Origin: Colwellia sp. MB3u-45
Lineage (GTDB): Bacteria > Pseudomonadota > Gammaproteobacteria > Enterobacterales > Alteromonadaceae
Reading direction: 5' to 3'
DNA length: 64,000 bases
Assembly (NCBI RefSeq): GCF_014077005.1
Contig: NZ_JACGVC010000042.1
Location: 32,997 to 96,996, forward strand
The notes beneath the pieces were generated by a model. That model did no database searches. It was not told the origin of the DNA and was given only the letters and a program-made list of their open reading frames with translations. Position 1 is the stretch's first letter. Every line of letters begins with the position of its first letter. Shown here piece after piece: positions 16,776 through 27,530 of this stretch. A program made the translations under genes and the position numbers.

Positions 16776-19700
16776 CTATACTTTTTTGCGACGAGTAAAT
16801 AACATAGGTGTTAGTAGTAGCATTAACCAACCGAATGAACCACTTTCTTTCTTATTAACAATTGAAGCTGACGCCGCTGTTGTATTAGTGTTGCCGTTTC
16901 CATCATTAACCGTTAGTTGGAAAGATACTGTTTCATCTTTCGATACTTTTGGCGCTACAAAGGTAAATGATGCAGCACTTGCATCAAAGCCAACAGGCGT
17001 ACCTGAAAGTTGAACCCAAGAATAGGTTAATGCATCAGCATTAGCATCTGAAGAGGTTGAACCATCAACAGTTACTGAACTTCCTTCTATTGCTGTTGCA
17101 AACCCTGTAATTAAAGCTACAGGAGCCACTTCAACCACACCAAACGTATAAACAGACTCTATTGCATCACTGCCTAAAGTGTTCGTTAGTCTAACTTCAT
17201 TATCCATACTTGCAGTACGAGGAATTAAGTCAAAACCAACTGACAACATTTCAGTTGACATGCCAACAGCACGAGTAATTGTCCAAGTAACAGTGTTATC
17301 TGCAACAACACCATCGTTATTTACGTTTGCTATTTCCTGACCTGAAGTGACTTCAGCAACTAGCGTGTAAACTTTATCACTGTTAGTGAAGTTAGGAGCA
17401 ATGTTGAAAGCTACAGGATGTGCTTCACCTGGTGTTATTGTTTGCACACCATTTTCTAGCTCATCCGATACACTTTCTACAACATCTGGTTCACCTAATG
17501 TGATTGACCAAGGTAATACGATATTACTACCAGCATCTTTTAATTCAATCAAGCCAGCTATATTTTCTGCGCCTGTCCAGCTTAGTGTTAAGTCGAAATC
17601 TGCATTATTTTGAATTACCGATGTAGTGACAACTTCACTAATTGAACCGTCAACCAATTGCGTTGTAGACACTTTTACATCGACAGCATCAGTGGCACCA
17701 GGTGCAGATGGTGTGTAGGCTCTTGCTACAACCAAATAATCCCCAGCCGGTAAATCTGTTAAAGATACCATTTCATTAGAGCTACTACTAAAGCTACCAG
17801 CAAGGTATGTGCCGTTGCCATCATATATTTCTAAATCAGCATCTGGCGCCTCATCAGAGATCATCGAAAATACAGCTAAAGGTATAATTGCATCAAAGGT
17901 AATTGAAAATAAATCAAAATCACCATCTGTAACCGCTAATGTACGCTCTTCAATGACTTTCGCTTCGTATGTTGAAGCAGTTACTGTGCCTGTCAGGTTT
18001 TTGGCTTTCAAACCTGTGTAAGTAATAGAACCATCAGCACGGTTGGCAACAACAGATGCTTCTGCAGGCAGGTTATTACCTGATACTTGCACCATTACGG
18101 GTAATCTAGCACTAGGAATAGCTTCAGAAGTTAAGGTCACGTCACCGAAGTTCCATGCACTTACTTCAGCTTCGCTAACGTCAGAAGTCACTGTAATGGT
18201 TTGTGTTTCACCCGCTTTAATATCGAAGCTTGTTGGTGTAACGGTTAACGCCATTTTACTCACAATTGGAGCTTCTACAGTGCCGGTAGTTGGTGTGTTT
18301 GCTGTAACTGTCCAATTTGCATCTTTAGTTGCTGTAAATGTACGAGTCCATGAACAGGTATCGATACATTTAGTGTTAGACATTGAAGGGATGTTTAATG
18401 ATGAAGGAACACCTGCAACAGCAGGGTTTGCTTTCATGTAGTTAGCAAAAGTTTCATCCATGATTAAACCAGTATCCGTTGCTAAATTAACACGAATGCT
18501 ACCCGACCCCATATCAAATACATCAGCCGCAGTTTCACCATCTTCTTTACGAACATCAGTAACAGCAGTCAACATTAATGCTGAACGAATATTATCAGGT
18601 GTCCATGTTGGGTGAGCTGATTTCAATACCGCACCTGCACCTGCAGTATGTGGAGCTGACATAGAAGTACCTTGCAAGAAGGCAAAATCTGCAGGAGCTG
18701 TGCCAGTTACATCATGTCCAAATTGTTGATCTGAATAGGCAGCATAAATAGATACGCCAGGCGCTGTCACTGATGGCGTCATGATATCCGCAACAGTGTT
18801 GTTAGGACCGCGTGACGAGAACTCAGCCATATCATCAGCTTGACCAATTTTAAGCTCACCTTCTGCAGCTGTAATGGTTGCCATGTGGTCTGAGCCACTT
18901 TTTAACCATGTACGTAAAGCGTTACCGCTGGCACTATCGATATGAATACCTGGAACAACATAAACATCATTAGCTATGCTATTTGAACCGCCATCAATAT
19001 TGCCAAGTACAAAACCACCAGAACCACCTGCAGCAGCATTAATTGCTTTAGCAACACGAGCAATTTCGCCGCGGTCACATACAACGATTTCGCCACTAAA
19101 AGTATCCGCAGGGAAAGGTTGTAAACATTGTGCAGAATCGCCATCAGGGTCGTTGCTGTTAGTGTAATCACCAGCCCAAACGATACTTGCTGTAATACCA
19201 CCAGAAGCACTTTTACCTTCAATAGCTGCTAGATCTGTATTACCACCAGTAAAGTCACCAATTTCTTTATCAAAAGCCACTTCACGACCGTGGGTTGAGG
19301 CACCAACAACGGTATACCATGGGGCACTTTTAGGGGTTGTATATGCATCTGGTCCACTGTTACCTGCGGATACTGCAGAGAATATACCTGCTTCTTGTGC
19401 CGCTAAAAAGCCAAGTTCTGTTGAACTTCTCCACGGATCACCACCACCACTAATTGAATAGTTAAGTACATCTACACCATCTGCTAATGCGTCATCTAGT
19501 GCTGCAATAATCGCTGCACCAGGACAACCTGAATAGGTATCACCTTGGTCACCAGCGTTACATATTTGGTAAGCTACAATATTTGCGTGCGGAGCAACAC
19601 CTGAAATTTGACCGAACTCGAAACCTGTTGTGTTTATGCCATCGCCTTCGGCTTTACCTGTTTCTGCATCAACTAAAGGAACATTTTTTAAAATATTGCC

Positions 19701-20633
19701 ACCGGCTGTACTTGCCGTGTGAGAACCGTGTCCACCGTAATCTTCACCGTTTTTGGCTGGTGGAGTATCACCAAATACAGCAGTATCATCATAGTTATCT
19801 GTAACCACTGAGTATGAACGCACACCAATTAACTTATCATTACACATTGACGCGAAATCACCGGCACAGTCACCAACATAAACGCCAGCGCCCCATGGAT
19901 TTATGTGATCATAACCATCACCGCCAACATCAGCGAAGGAATCATGATCTGAATTTACACCACTATCAATTACACCGATTATTACGCCTTCGCCCATATT
20001 CGTTGCTGATGGGCCTTTACCTTCCCATACTGTTGTTGCACCGATATGGATTGGACCTGTATCAGTGTCCATGTGTTCCATGCGCTCACGCTCAACAAAT
20101 GCAACACTGCTTAACCTTGATAGTTTCGCTGCTTGTGCTTGTGTTAGGCGAAGAGCCATGCCATTTAAGGCATTTTTATAACGGTAAACAACTTCTGCTT
20201 TTTTTCCTATCTTACTAGATGCTTGCGCCAGGAAGTCTTGTTGCTTAGTTTCAAGAAAATTAGCATATTGAATCGCTTCTTTTGACTTCGTGTCCAAACG
20301 CAACGCATCACGAACTTGTTGAGATGACATTTTGCTTTTTGCTAAATTAGCATATAAATCTTTTTTAGCTATTTTAGGGTTGGTTGCTGCAAGACCAGTA
20401 ATACTGCCATCATAAGTAGCTAATGCCATATCATTTAAACGAACAATGTAAGTGTATTGGCCTTGAGCTAAATCAGCTTCAAAAAAGAATTTCTTAGCAA
20501 CTGGGCTGTTTACAGCACCTTTGCTATGTGTTGTTGAAGCAATTATTTGACGAGCATCATTGATACTTGCCATAGAACTTAATGATGCGGTCATTATTGC
20601 TGTAGAAACAGCTAATGCGACTTTATTTTTCAA
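16776..20633 (-). CDS. Secreted S8 family (subtilisin-like) serine peptidase with GlyGly-CTERM
   Basis: A 1285-residue exported protease. Signal peptide about 1-22. An inhibitor-I9-type propeptide spans about 55-180. The catalytic triad is complete: Asp223 (IGVIDSGV), His302 (GGHGSHTAST) and Ser657 (GTSMSAPH), with oxyanion Asn425 (SAGNSGP). A PA-type insert lies at about 460-590, and Ig/Fn3-like beta modules follow. The C terminus (about 1262-1285) is Ser/Gly, a hydrophobic helix, then RRKK, the GlyGly-CTERM signal processed by rhombosortase in bacteria with a T2SS. A likely T2SS substrate, for protein degradation outside the cell. The start is TTG at 20633, with an ideal AAGGAG 7 nt upstream. 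Low-homology antisense ORFs in this gene are not real. Confidence 0.95.
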   Translation of the reverse strand: MKNKVALAVSTAIMTASLSSMASINDARQIIASTTHSKGAVNSPVAKKFFFEADLAQGQYTYIVRLNDMALATYDGSITGLAATNPKIAKKDLYANLAKSKMSSQQVRDALRLDTKSKEAIQYANFLETKQQDFLAQASSKIGKKAEVVYRYKNALNGMALRLTQAQAAKLSRLSSVAFVERERMEHMDTDTGPIHIGATTVWEGKGPSATNMGEGVIIGVIDSGVNSDHDSFADVGGDGYDHINPWGAGVYVGDCAGDFASMCNDKLIGVRSYSVVTDNYDDTAVFGDTPPAKNGEDYGGHGSHTASTAGGNILKNVPLVDAETGKAEGDGINTTGFEFGQISGVAPHANIVAYQICNAGDQGDTYSGCPGAAIIAALDDALADGVDVLNYSISGGGDPWRSSTELGFLAAQEAGIFSAVSAGNSGPDAYTTPKSAPWYTVVGASTHGREVAFDKEIGDFTGGNTDLAAIEGKSASGGITASIVWAGDYTNSNDPDGDSAQCLQPFPADTFSGEIVVCDRGEIARVAKAINAAAGGSGGFVLGNIDGGSNSIANDVYVVPGIHIDSASGNALRTWLKSGSDHMATITAAEGELKIGQADDMAEFSSRGPNNTVADIMTPSVTAPGVSIYAAYSDQQFGHDVTGTAPADFAFLQGTSMSAPHTAGAGAVLKSAHPTWTPDNIRSALMLTAVTDVRKEDGETAADVFDMGSGSIRVNLATDTGLIMDETFANYMKANPAVAGVPSSLNIPSMSNTKCIDTCSWTRTFTATKDANWTVTANTPTTGTVEAPIVSKMALTVTPTSFDIKAGETQTITVTSDVSEAEVSAWNFGDVTLTSEAIPSARLPVMVQVSGNNLPAEASVVANRADGSITYTGLKAKNLTGTVTASTYEAKVIEERTLAVTDGDFDLFSITFDAIIPLAVFSMISDEAPDADLEIYDGNGTYLAGSFSSSSNEMVSLTDLPAGDYLVVARAYTPSAPGATDAVDVKVSTTQLVDGSISEVVTTSVIQNNADFDLTLSWTGAENIAGLIELKDAGSNIVLPWSITLGEPDVVESVSDELENGVQTITPGEAHPVAFNIAPNFTNSDKVYTLVAEVTSGQEIANVNNDGVVADNTVTWTITRAVGMSTEMLSVGFDLIPRTASMDNEVRLTNTLGSDAIESVYTFGVVEVAPVALITGFATAIEGSSVTVDGSTSSDANADALTYSWVQLSGTPVGFDASAASFTFVAPKVSKDETVSFQLTVNDGNGNTNTTAASASIVNKKESGSFGWLMLLLTPMLFTRRKKV

Positions 20634-21155
20634 TGATAATCTCCTTTACGCTTATACAAGCGCATTTTATTATATTTAACTGATACAAACTTTAGCCGTT
20701 TATATTCAAATTAGGTTGCATATTTATTCTTAATTGATTGTATATAAAAACAATTTAAGAATTCTAAAAATATGAAAATTTAATATACCATGTGTAAATT
20801 AAATGTAAATTTTTAGATTTAAAATATTTACTTCATTATTATCATCAGCATTTAAAGTGGCAAACAGTGCCTACAAAATATTTATTTAATTTTTCTTGTG
20901 TTTGAAAAACACACGTCTTTAGGCTGACAATTAGTCGGTAAGTTACTTTGTATTTTTGTTTAACGCTAGAGTTTGAGGGATTTACTTTACTTTATTTTTT
21001 GGGGGGCTTTAATAATCAAATGCGGGCTGTGGTAATATTTTGATTGAAATCAGTAGGTATGTTTAAGAAGTTGTGTAGGGACATATAGCTTTTAATTTTG
21101 ATAGCCTACGAGTAATTCGTAAGCTAATCAGAGGGTGAACTTAGCTTAGACTTAC
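20634..21155. other. Intergenic spacer upstream of the subtilase gene
   Basis: AT-rich DNA, presumably holding the subtilase promoter. I see no gene, tRNA or strong palindrome. Confidence 0.45.
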
Positions 21156-22019
21156 TTAATGGGTTGTACCGTCAATAAATTGTGCTAATTGAGGACGCTT
21201 AAATTCATAAGTGGTCAGACAATAATCACAAGTCATCGAGACACTACCTTGCTCAACAATAATACTTTCAAGTTCGCTCGGTTCAATTTGAGAAATGGTA
21301 TTTAAACACTTTTCTTCTGAGCAACTACATTGATAGCTAACGGCTTGTGGCTCAAAGAGTCTAACCTCTTCTTGATGATATAACCGGTAAAGTAAGTCTT
21401 CGCTAGCTAATGAGAATATCTCTTCAGATTTAATCGTATTGGTTAGTTGGCACAAGTGCTCAAAATCGGCTTGTTGTTGCTCTTTATCATCACCATCAGG
21501 TAGTAATTGAATTAAGGTGCCTGCTACTTGCGAGCTTTGCTCATCACTAAATAGCCAGATTTTAGTGGGGATTTGTTCTGAAACATCAAAGTAGTGTTCT
21601 AAGCATTCGGCCAAGGTATCTTGCTCAAGCGCTACAACACCTTGATAAGGTTCGCCATTGTTCGGCCGAATAGTGATGATCATATTGCCTTTACCGATAA
21701 GGTCTTTCAGCGCTGTTGCATCGGTTTCGCTCACCATACGTGCAATACCGCGCATTTCTTGGTGATTACTGCCATTTACGGCTAAATATCCTATTGGGCC
21801 ATCGCCTTGAAGTTGTACAGCGATTTCACCTTCAAATTTTAATGTTGCCGTTAATAAGCAAGTTGCTGCCACCAATTCACCTAACAATTGCTTTACGCCC
21901 AGCGGGTAGTCGTGTGCAGCAACAATGTCTTGGAAGGTTTGGCTTAAGTTAACCAATTCGCCTCGAGCATGTAGGTTGTCAAACAAATAGCGATTTAAGA
22001 TATCTTTTTGCATGGTCAC
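21156..22019 (-). CDS. hslO: Hsp33, redox-regulated holdase chaperone
   Basis: A 287-residue cytoplasmic chaperone, inactive while its zinc centre is reduced and activated by oxidation plus unfolding. The four zinc-binding cysteines are present as C231-x-C233 and C264-x2-C267. The N-terminal domain shows LGELVAATCLLTATLKFEG and MVSETDATALKDLIGKG. The start is GTG at 22019, with AAGGA 8 nt upstream inside the end of hslR; an ATG two codons later (22013) is the alternative. It is the second gene of an hslR-hslO operon, the order also found in E. coli. Confidence 0.96.
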   Translation of the reverse strand: MTMQKDILNRYLFDNLHARGELVNLSQTFQDIVAAHDYPLGVKQLLGELVAATCLLTATLKFEGEIAVQLQGDGPIGYLAVNGSNHQEMRGIARMVSETDATALKDLIGKGNMIITIRPNNGEPYQGVVALEQDTLAECLEHYFDVSEQIPTKIWLFSDEQSSQVAGTLIQLLPDGDDKEQQQADFEHLCQLTNTIKSEEIFSLASEDLLYRLYHQEEVRLFEPQAVSYQCSCSEEKCLNTISQIEPSELESIIVEQGSVSMTCDYCLTTYEFKRPQLAQFIDGTTH

Positions 22020-22022
22020 TGT

Positions 22023-22463
22023 TTATATCCTTTCTTTTAATTGCCGAATTTGTCGACGTTGTTTCTTATCTGGTTTAGTGTCACTGGCTGGGCTGAGCAA
22101 AATACCCTGCTGGCGAGCTAAGTTGTTTTTCTCACGGGTTTTAACGCTTTCAGGCGTTTCTTGATAAAGTGTTTGAGCAAAACTTGCATCTCGGCGTTTA
22201 TCCGCCAAAGCAATGACCAAAACATGTTTTTCTTCAAAACCTTGGCGAATGGTAACGCGATCACCTAAAACCACAGCTTTGCCTGATTTACTGCGTTGGC
22301 CATTATAGAATACTTTACCGCCATCGATCATCTGTTTTGCAATCGCTCGGGTTTTATAAAAGCGCGCTGCCCACAACCACTTATCTAAGCGGGTTGACTG
22401 GGTATCGTTTGTCTCGATAACGTTAGGTTTGTTCATTGTTTTGTTTATATCCCGTGCAGGCAT
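22023..22463 (-). CDS. hslR: Hsp15, ribosome-associated heat shock protein (S4 domain)
   Basis: A 146-residue RNA-binding protein. The S4 domain (about 24-85) is nearly identical in pattern to E. coli Hsp15: RLDKWLWAARFYKTRAIAK and GGKVFYNGQRSKSGK. Hsp15 recognises 50S subunits that carry blocked nascent tRNA and helps recycle them after heat shock. The C-terminal tail is basic. The first ATG (22463) gives a 9-residue extension compared with the internal ATG at 22436; neither has a strong ribosome-binding site, so the exact start is open. It ends 3 bp before hslO. Confidence 0.94.
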   Translation of the reverse strand: MPARDINKTMNKPNVIETNDTQSTRLDKWLWAARFYKTRAIAKQMIDGGKVFYNGQRSKSGKAVVLGDRVTIRQGFEEKHVLVIALADKRRDASFAQTLYQETPESVKTREKNNLARQQGILLSPASDTKPDKKQRRQIRQLKERI

Positions 22464-22796
22464 TATAAATTGGCGAAAGTTAACATAACGGTAATGTTTA
22501 CGCTAGTTAGAATGCATTTGGTTACATTTTTAAGCTTATACTAGGTCATTAAATAAGGTCATTAAATTATTGTTCACCTTTATTGCTTAAAATACACTAA
22601 GACAGCGCCGGTTATGTTTAGTTTGAAGCAATGAACACTTACCCTGATTTACTTTTGCTGTGCGCAACTAGATCACAAACATCATGAAAAATGGCATAAT
22701 TATAGGTAAAAAATAATATGACGTCTTGTTGCCAGACGTTTGGTCAAGTATCATCAAAGTGACTTTAAATTTCCAGATAATAAAAAATTATAAAAA
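22464..22796. other. Divergent promoter region hslR / gspC
   Basis: 332 bp between two divergent operons, so it holds both promoters. A 13-bp tandem duplication AGGTCATTAAAT(A/T) lies at 22543-22568. I could not identify a heat-shock sigma-32 box with confidence. Confidence 0.5.
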
Positions 22797-23768
22797 ATGA
22801 CATTATCGAATAACCTATCAAACGCTTTTGAGCAGCTTGCTAAGCTGCCGCAACAAAAAATTACCCAAGTCATTATCTTGGTGTTGCTTAGTTATATTGC
22901 CTTTCTCTTTGCGCAAATAACTTGGCTTGGGTTAGCAAAGAGCGATCATAATGCAAACTTAACACTTAATGATTTATCGTCTGTTTCAGTAGCGCCAAAA
23001 GAACAAGTTCAGGTAAAAGCCATTCAAGTACTGAATCTTTTTGGTGTTTTTTCTCAGCAAAACGTAAATCGTGTTGAAGAGGTTGTTGAAGACGCGCCAG
23101 AAACACGGCTGCAACTCATTCTAACCGGTGTGGTTGCCAGTACTAACAAAGCGACTGCCGCGGCCGTAATAGAAAGTGGTGGAAAGCAAGAAACCTATAG
23201 TATCGGTGAAAATATTAAAGGCACTCGGGCCGTGCTAGAAGATGTTTTTCACGATCGTGTCCTGTTAAAAGTATCAGGTGGCTTAGAAACCTTAATGTTT
23301 GAAGGCTTAATATTTGATAAAAACATTAATATTATTAAACCACGTTACAACCAGCAATCTGTGACGCAGCCAACAGAAAATACCAGTCAAAAGTCTTCAC
23401 CTGATGATTTTTCACCCACCAATATTGTTGATCAACGAGATAATAAAGCGCTAGCGCAAGTGACCAAGTCGCTGCGAACAGAATTGGCTAGCGACCCCGG
23501 TAACATTACTGATTACCTAAAAATCTCTCCTAAACGAGAAAATGGTAAAATTACCGGCTATCAATTAATGCCGGCAAAAGATCCAACTTTTTTTCAAAGT
23601 GCGGGTCTTAAGTCCGGTGATGTTGCGGTACAAATGAATGGTTTCGATTTAACCGCGCCACAAGAGGCAGCTCAAGCGCTACAATCTTTAAAAGAACAAC
23701 GCGAAGTTTCGCTGTTACTTGACCGTAATGGTGACATAACAGAAATACTCTTCAGTATAGACAATTAG
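22797..23768 (+). CDS. gspC: Type II secretion system protein GspC
   Basis: A 323-residue inner-membrane protein linking the inner platform to the secretin. A single membrane helix at about 23-45 (VIILVLLSYIAFLFAQITW), then the homology region (IQVLNLFGVFSQQN ... LQLILTGVVAS) that contacts GspD, and a C-terminal PDZ domain (about 235-323) with FFQSAGLKSGDVAVQMNG. It is the first gene of a 12-gene operon. The ATG is preceded by an A-rich stretch with no clear Shine-Dalgarno. Confidence 0.95.
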   Translation: MTLSNNLSNAFEQLAKLPQQKITQVIILVLLSYIAFLFAQITWLGLAKSDHNANLTLNDLSSVSVAPKEQVQVKAIQVLNLFGVFSQQNVNRVEEVVEDAPETRLQLILTGVVASTNKATAAAVIESGGKQETYSIGENIKGTRAVLEDVFHDRVLLKVSGGLETLMFEGLIFDKNINIIKPRYNQQSVTQPTENTSQKSSPDDFSPTNIVDQRDNKALAQVTKSLRTELASDPGNITDYLKISPKRENGKITGYQLMPAKDPTFFQSAGLKSGDVAVQMNGFDLTAPQEAAQALQSLKEQREVSLLLDRNGDITEILFSIDN

Positions 23769-23785
23769 AATAAAAGGAATAATAA

Positions 23786-25873
23786 ATGCGCAAATTATTA
23801 AGCGCGCCTTGGTATAAGCGAAGCTTTACCGGGGTTGTTACTGCAGTTTTACTCAATAGTGTTTTGCTTTCTGCCAATATTAGTGCTGCAGAATATTCGC
23901 CCAATTTCAAAGGGACAGAAATTGGGGAATTTATTAATATTGTCGGTAAAAACTTAAGAAAAACCATGATTGTCGATCCGAACGTACGCGGCAAAGTGAA
24001 TGTTCGTAGTTATGACTTATTAACTGAAGAGCAATATTATCAATTTTTCCTAAATGTTTTAGAAGTTTATGGTTTTTCTGCCGTATCAATGGACAATAAT
24101 ATTGTCAAAATTATTCGAAATAAAGATGCAAAAACCTCATCTATCCCAGTAGTTGGTAATGAAAACCCCGGTGCAGGTGACGAAATGGTTACCCGTGTGG
24201 TTGAAGTTAAAAACGTCACAGTTCGTGAGCTTACGCCATTGCTGCGCCAATTATCAGATCAAGCTGGCGGCGGCAACGTGGTTAACTATGATCCTGCCAA
24301 CGTTATTATGTTAACGGGCACCGCAGCTGTCGTTAATCGCTTGGTAAAAATTATTGAACGGGTTGATAAAGCGGGCGATCAAGACGTACAAATCATTAGT
24401 CTTAAATATGCATCGGCTGGCGAAATGGTCCGTATCATTGAGGCAATGAACAAATCTGGCCAAGGTCAAGGCTCTGCTACACCGACTTTTTTAATCCCTA
24501 AAATTGTGGCTGATGAACGCACCAATAGCGTTATTGTTAGCGGCGAAGTCAAAGCACGTGAGCGTGTGGCAAGATTAGTGTCGCGCTTGGACAGTGAATT
24601 AGAATCGAACGGTAACACACGGGTCTATCATTTAAAGTACGCAAAATCTGAAGACATGGTGAAAGTACTTCAAGGGGTTAGTGAATCTATTGAAGCAGAC
24701 TCCTCTACAACAACTTCATCATCGCGAAAAAGCAACACACGTAATGTCAGTATTGACGCTCATGAAGATACAAATACTTTAGTTATTACCGCCCAACCAG
24801 ATATGTTGCGCTCATTAGAAGCGGTTATTCGCCAGTTAGATATTCGTCGTGCTCAAGTGCTGATTGAAGCGATAATTGTCGAAGTATTTGAAGGTGACGG
24901 TGTCAACTTAGGCGTGCAATGGTATAGCGAACAAGGTGGTGTTACTCAATTTTCAAACGGCGTTGCACCGATTAGTTCTGTGGCCGCGGCTGCAGAAGCG
25001 GCTCGCTCAACTCCCGGAACAAAAGGTTCAACAGTCACATCAGAAAGTGGAGCGGTTACGGTTAATCCTGATCAAGCCGATACTAAAGGTGATTATAGTT
25101 TACTGGCCCAAGTATTAGGCTCTGTTAGTGGCACTATGTTCGGTATTGTGAAAGATGACTGGGGCGCGATAGTCCAAGCGGTAAGTTCAGATACCAATTC
25201 AAACTTATTGTCTACGCCAAGTATTACTACACTAGATAATGAAGAAGCTTATTTTATTGTTGGTCAAGAAGTGCCTATTATTACTGGCGCGCAAACGGGC
25301 AGCAACAATAGTAATCCCTTTCAAACGGTAGAGCGCCAAGAAATAGGCATTAAGTTAAAAGTAACACCACAAATTAATGAAGGTAGCGGTGTGCAGCTAA
25401 CCATTGAACAAGAAGTGTCTTCGGTCAGTGGTGCTACGGGTGTTGATATCTCAATCAATAAACGTGAAATTAAAACCACCGTGATGGCTGATGATGGCGC
25501 AACCGTTATTTTAGGTGGCTTGATTGATGAAGATGTGCAAGAAAGTGTGCAAAAAGTACCTTTACTAGGCGACATTCCATTTATCGGCCACTTGTTTAAA
25601 TCCACCAGTAATACCACGCGTAAGCGTAATTTGATGGTGTTTTTACGGCCAACTATTGTCCGTGATGGCAAGTTGATGAATGACCTGAGTAGAGAAAAGT
25701 ACAACTATATTCGCGCGCTAGAAATTCAAAAGAAAGAAGCGGGTCTTGAATTAATGTCGGGTGAGAAGTTGCCTATTTTGCCAAAATGGAATGATCAATT
25801 GGCATTACCACCGTCGTTTGACGAATACATGAAAAAGCGTGATGAAGAAAAGTCATCTGCTGAAAACGAATAG
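23786..25873 (+). CDS. gspD: Type II secretion system secretin GspD
   Basis: A 695-residue outer-membrane secretin. Signal peptide to about residue 35 ([20 protein letters not shown], start of N0). N0-N3 ring domains follow ([54 protein letters not shown]) and then the secretin core with [10 protein letters not shown] and the C-terminal [16 protein letters not shown] signature. It forms the 15-mer exit channel for folded proteins. Good AAAAGGAA ribosome-binding site; 17 bp after gspC. No pilotin gene (gspS) is visible in the window. Confidence 0.97.
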   Translation: MRKLLSAPWYKRSFTGVVTAVLLNSVLLSANISAAEYSPNFKGTEIGEFINIVGKNLRKTMIVDPNVRGKVNVRSYDLLTEEQYYQFFLNVLEVYGFSAVSMDNNIVKIIRNKDAKTSSIPVVGNENPGAGDEMVTRVVEVKNVTVRELTPLLRQLSDQAGGGNVVNYDPANVIMLTGTAAVVNRLVKIIERVDKAGDQDVQIISLKYASAGEMVRIIEAMNKSGQGQGSATPTFLIPKIVADERTNSVIVSGEVKARERVARLVSRLDSELESNGNTRVYHLKYAKSEDMVKVLQGVSESIEADSSTTTSSSRKSNTRNVSIDAHEDTNTLVITAQPDMLRSLEAVIRQLDIRRAQVLIEAIIVEVFEGDGVNLGVQWYSEQGGVTQFSNGVAPISSVAAAAEAARSTPGTKGSTVTSESGAVTVNPDQADTKGDYSLLAQVLGSVSGTMFGIVKDDWGAIVQAVSSDTNSNLLSTPSITTLDNEEAYFIVGQEVPIITGAQTGSNNSNPFQTVERQEIGIKLKVTPQINEGSGVQLTIEQEVSSVSGATGVDISINKREIKTTVMADDGATVILGGLIDEDVQESVQKVPLLGDIPFIGHLFKSTSNTTRKRNLMVFLRPTIVRDGKLMNDLSREKYNYIRALEIQKKEAGLELMSGEKLPILPKWNDQLALPPSFDEYMKKRDEEKSSAENE

Positions 25874-25875
25874 CC

Positions 25876-27471
25876 ATGAGTGACATTGCCCCACAAACAC
25901 AAGTGCTTGTTAACGCAAATGAACAAAGTGTTGCCAGTGAAAACACCTTAGCATCTGATGCGTCGTCAACGATTGCCGTTAGTGACATTTTGAAAGATGA
26001 AAATGTTCGCTTTCGCTTACCCTTTGGTTTTGCTAAGCGCCACAGTGTGTTAGTGGCAAATGACCATGGTGTATTACGTTTAGTTTGCACTGACTTGCTC
26101 AGTGCTAATATTTTGTTGGAAGTACGTCGTGTACTCAAAGCCCCTTTTACCCTTGACGTAAAAAGTGCTCAAGAGTTTGAACAATTGTTAACCATTGCTT
26201 ATCAGCGCGACTCATCAGAAGCGCAACAAATGATGGAAGACATTGGCAACGAGGTTGACTTATATTCCCTTGCCGACGAGATGACCGAAACCGAAGACTT
26301 ATTAGAAAACGAAGACGATGCACCGATTATTAAACTGATCAATGCCATGCTCAGTGAAGCCATTAAAGAAAACGCTTCTGATATTCATATTGAAACCTTT
26401 GAACAAGCGTTGCAAATTCGCTTCCGTGTTGACGGCGTATTACGTGAAGTGTTAAAACCTAATCGTAAATTAGCCTCATTACTTGTTTCACGTATCAAGG
26501 TGATGGCCAAACTCGATATTGCGGAAAAACGTATTCCTCAAGATGGTCGTATTTCGTTAAGAATAGCGGGTCGAGCCGTAGATGTGCGCGTTTCCACCAT
26601 GCCAACAGGCCATGGCGAGCGTGTGGTTTTGCGCTTACTAGATAAAAACTCAACACGTTTAGACTTAAAAGACTTAGGCATGAGCGATGGTAATCGAGCA
26701 CGTTTTTCTGAATTAATTGAAAAACCCCACGGCATTATACTGGTTACCGGGCCGACAGGATCAGGTAAAAGTACCACTTTGTATGCCGGCTTAAGCCAAA
26801 TTGATAGTAAAGAACGTAATATTCTCACGGTTGAAGATCCCATCGAATACGCTATTGAAGGTATCGGACAAACACAAGTTAATACCAAGGTGGATATGAC
26901 TTTTGCCCGAGGTTTACGCGCGATACTTCGCCAAGATCCCGACGTGGTTATGGTGGGTGAAATTCGAGATTTAGAAACGGCCCAAATTGGTGTGCAAGCA
27001 AGTTTGACCGGACATTTAGTCTTATCTACCTTACATACCAATACAGCGGCAGGCGCGATAACGCGTATGGAAGATATGGGTGTTGAACCTTTCTTACTTT
27101 CATCAAGTTTGTTAGGGGTTTTAGCGCAGCGATTAGTCAGAACCTTATGTCCGCATTGCCGCGAATGTAGCACTCCATCAGCGGAAGAGCGCAAGTTATT
27201 GCAACTAAGTGACGACGATACCGCGCCAATATACCGATCTGTTGGTTGTGAAGATTGTAACTTTAAAGGTTATCGGGGCCGAACCGGTATTCATGAACTG
27301 ATTGTCGTTGATGAGAAAGTTCGTGCATTAATTCATAACGGTAAAGGTGAGCAAGCGATTGAAAAATTTATTCGTAAATCGACACCCAGTATACGCCGTG
27401 ACGGTTTTGATAAAGTCATGCTTGGCGAAACCACGATTGAAGAAGTATTGCGTGTTACGCGCGAAGACTAA
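25876..27471 (+). CDS. gspE: Type II secretion system ATPase GspE
   Basis: A 531-residue cytoplasmic AAA+-like ATPase that powers pseudopilus assembly. Walker [10 protein letters not shown] with Lys298, an Asp box and Walker B ([12 protein letters not shown]), a His box ([11 protein letters not shown]), and the zinc-binding tetracysteine module C425-x2-C428 and C458-x2-C461 near the C terminus. The N-terminal domain (about 40-130, the GspL-binding part) follows a ~30-residue Ser/Asn-rich extension. It starts 2 bp after gspD. Confidence 0.97.
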   Translation: MSDIAPQTQVLVNANEQSVASENTLASDASSTIAVSDILKDENVRFRLPFGFAKRHSVLVANDHGVLRLVCTDLLSANILLEVRRVLKAPFTLDVKSAQEFEQLLTIAYQRDSSEAQQMMEDIGNEVDLYSLADEMTETEDLLENEDDAPIIKLINAMLSEAIKENASDIHIETFEQALQIRFRVDGVLREVLKPNRKLASLLVSRIKVMAKLDIAEKRIPQDGRISLRIAGRAVDVRVSTMPTGHGERVVLRLLDKNSTRLDLKDLGMSDGNRARFSELIEKPHGIILVTGPTGSGKSTTLYAGLSQIDSKERNILTVEDPIEYAIEGIGQTQVNTKVDMTFARGLRAILRQDPDVVMVGEIRDLETAQIGVQASLTGHLVLSTLHTNTAAGAITRMEDMGVEPFLLSSSLLGVLAQRLVRTLCPHCRECSTPSAEERKLLQLSDDDTAPIYRSVGCEDCNFKGYRGRTGIHELIVVDEKVRALIHNGKGEQAIEKFIRKSTPSIRRDGFDKVMLGETTIEEVLRVTRED

Positions 27472-27481
27472 CAGTCGACTC

Positions 27482-27517
27482 ACTAAGTGCCGAACTAAGT
27501 ACCGAACTAAGTATAGA
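27482..27517. repeat. 12-bp tandem repeat x3 between gspE and gspF
   Basis: Units ACTAAGTGCCGA, ACTAAGTACCGA and ACTAAGTATAGA in the 59-bp gap. This is the longest gap in the otherwise tight gsp operon, so the repeat may have lengthened it. Confidence 0.7.
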
Positions 27518-27530
27518 TAAATTGTAAATT

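Noticed and set aside
17386..20218. Several long ORFs on the plus strand inside the subtilase gene
   Set aside because: Antisense shadows of a Thr/Ser-rich gene; their peptides are low-complexity His/Leu/Arg- or Ser/Pro-rich with no domain.
25321..27194. Long minus-strand ORFs opposite gspD and gspE (127-218 codons)
   Set aside because: They are complementary frames of strongly conserved T2SS genes and have no family match.
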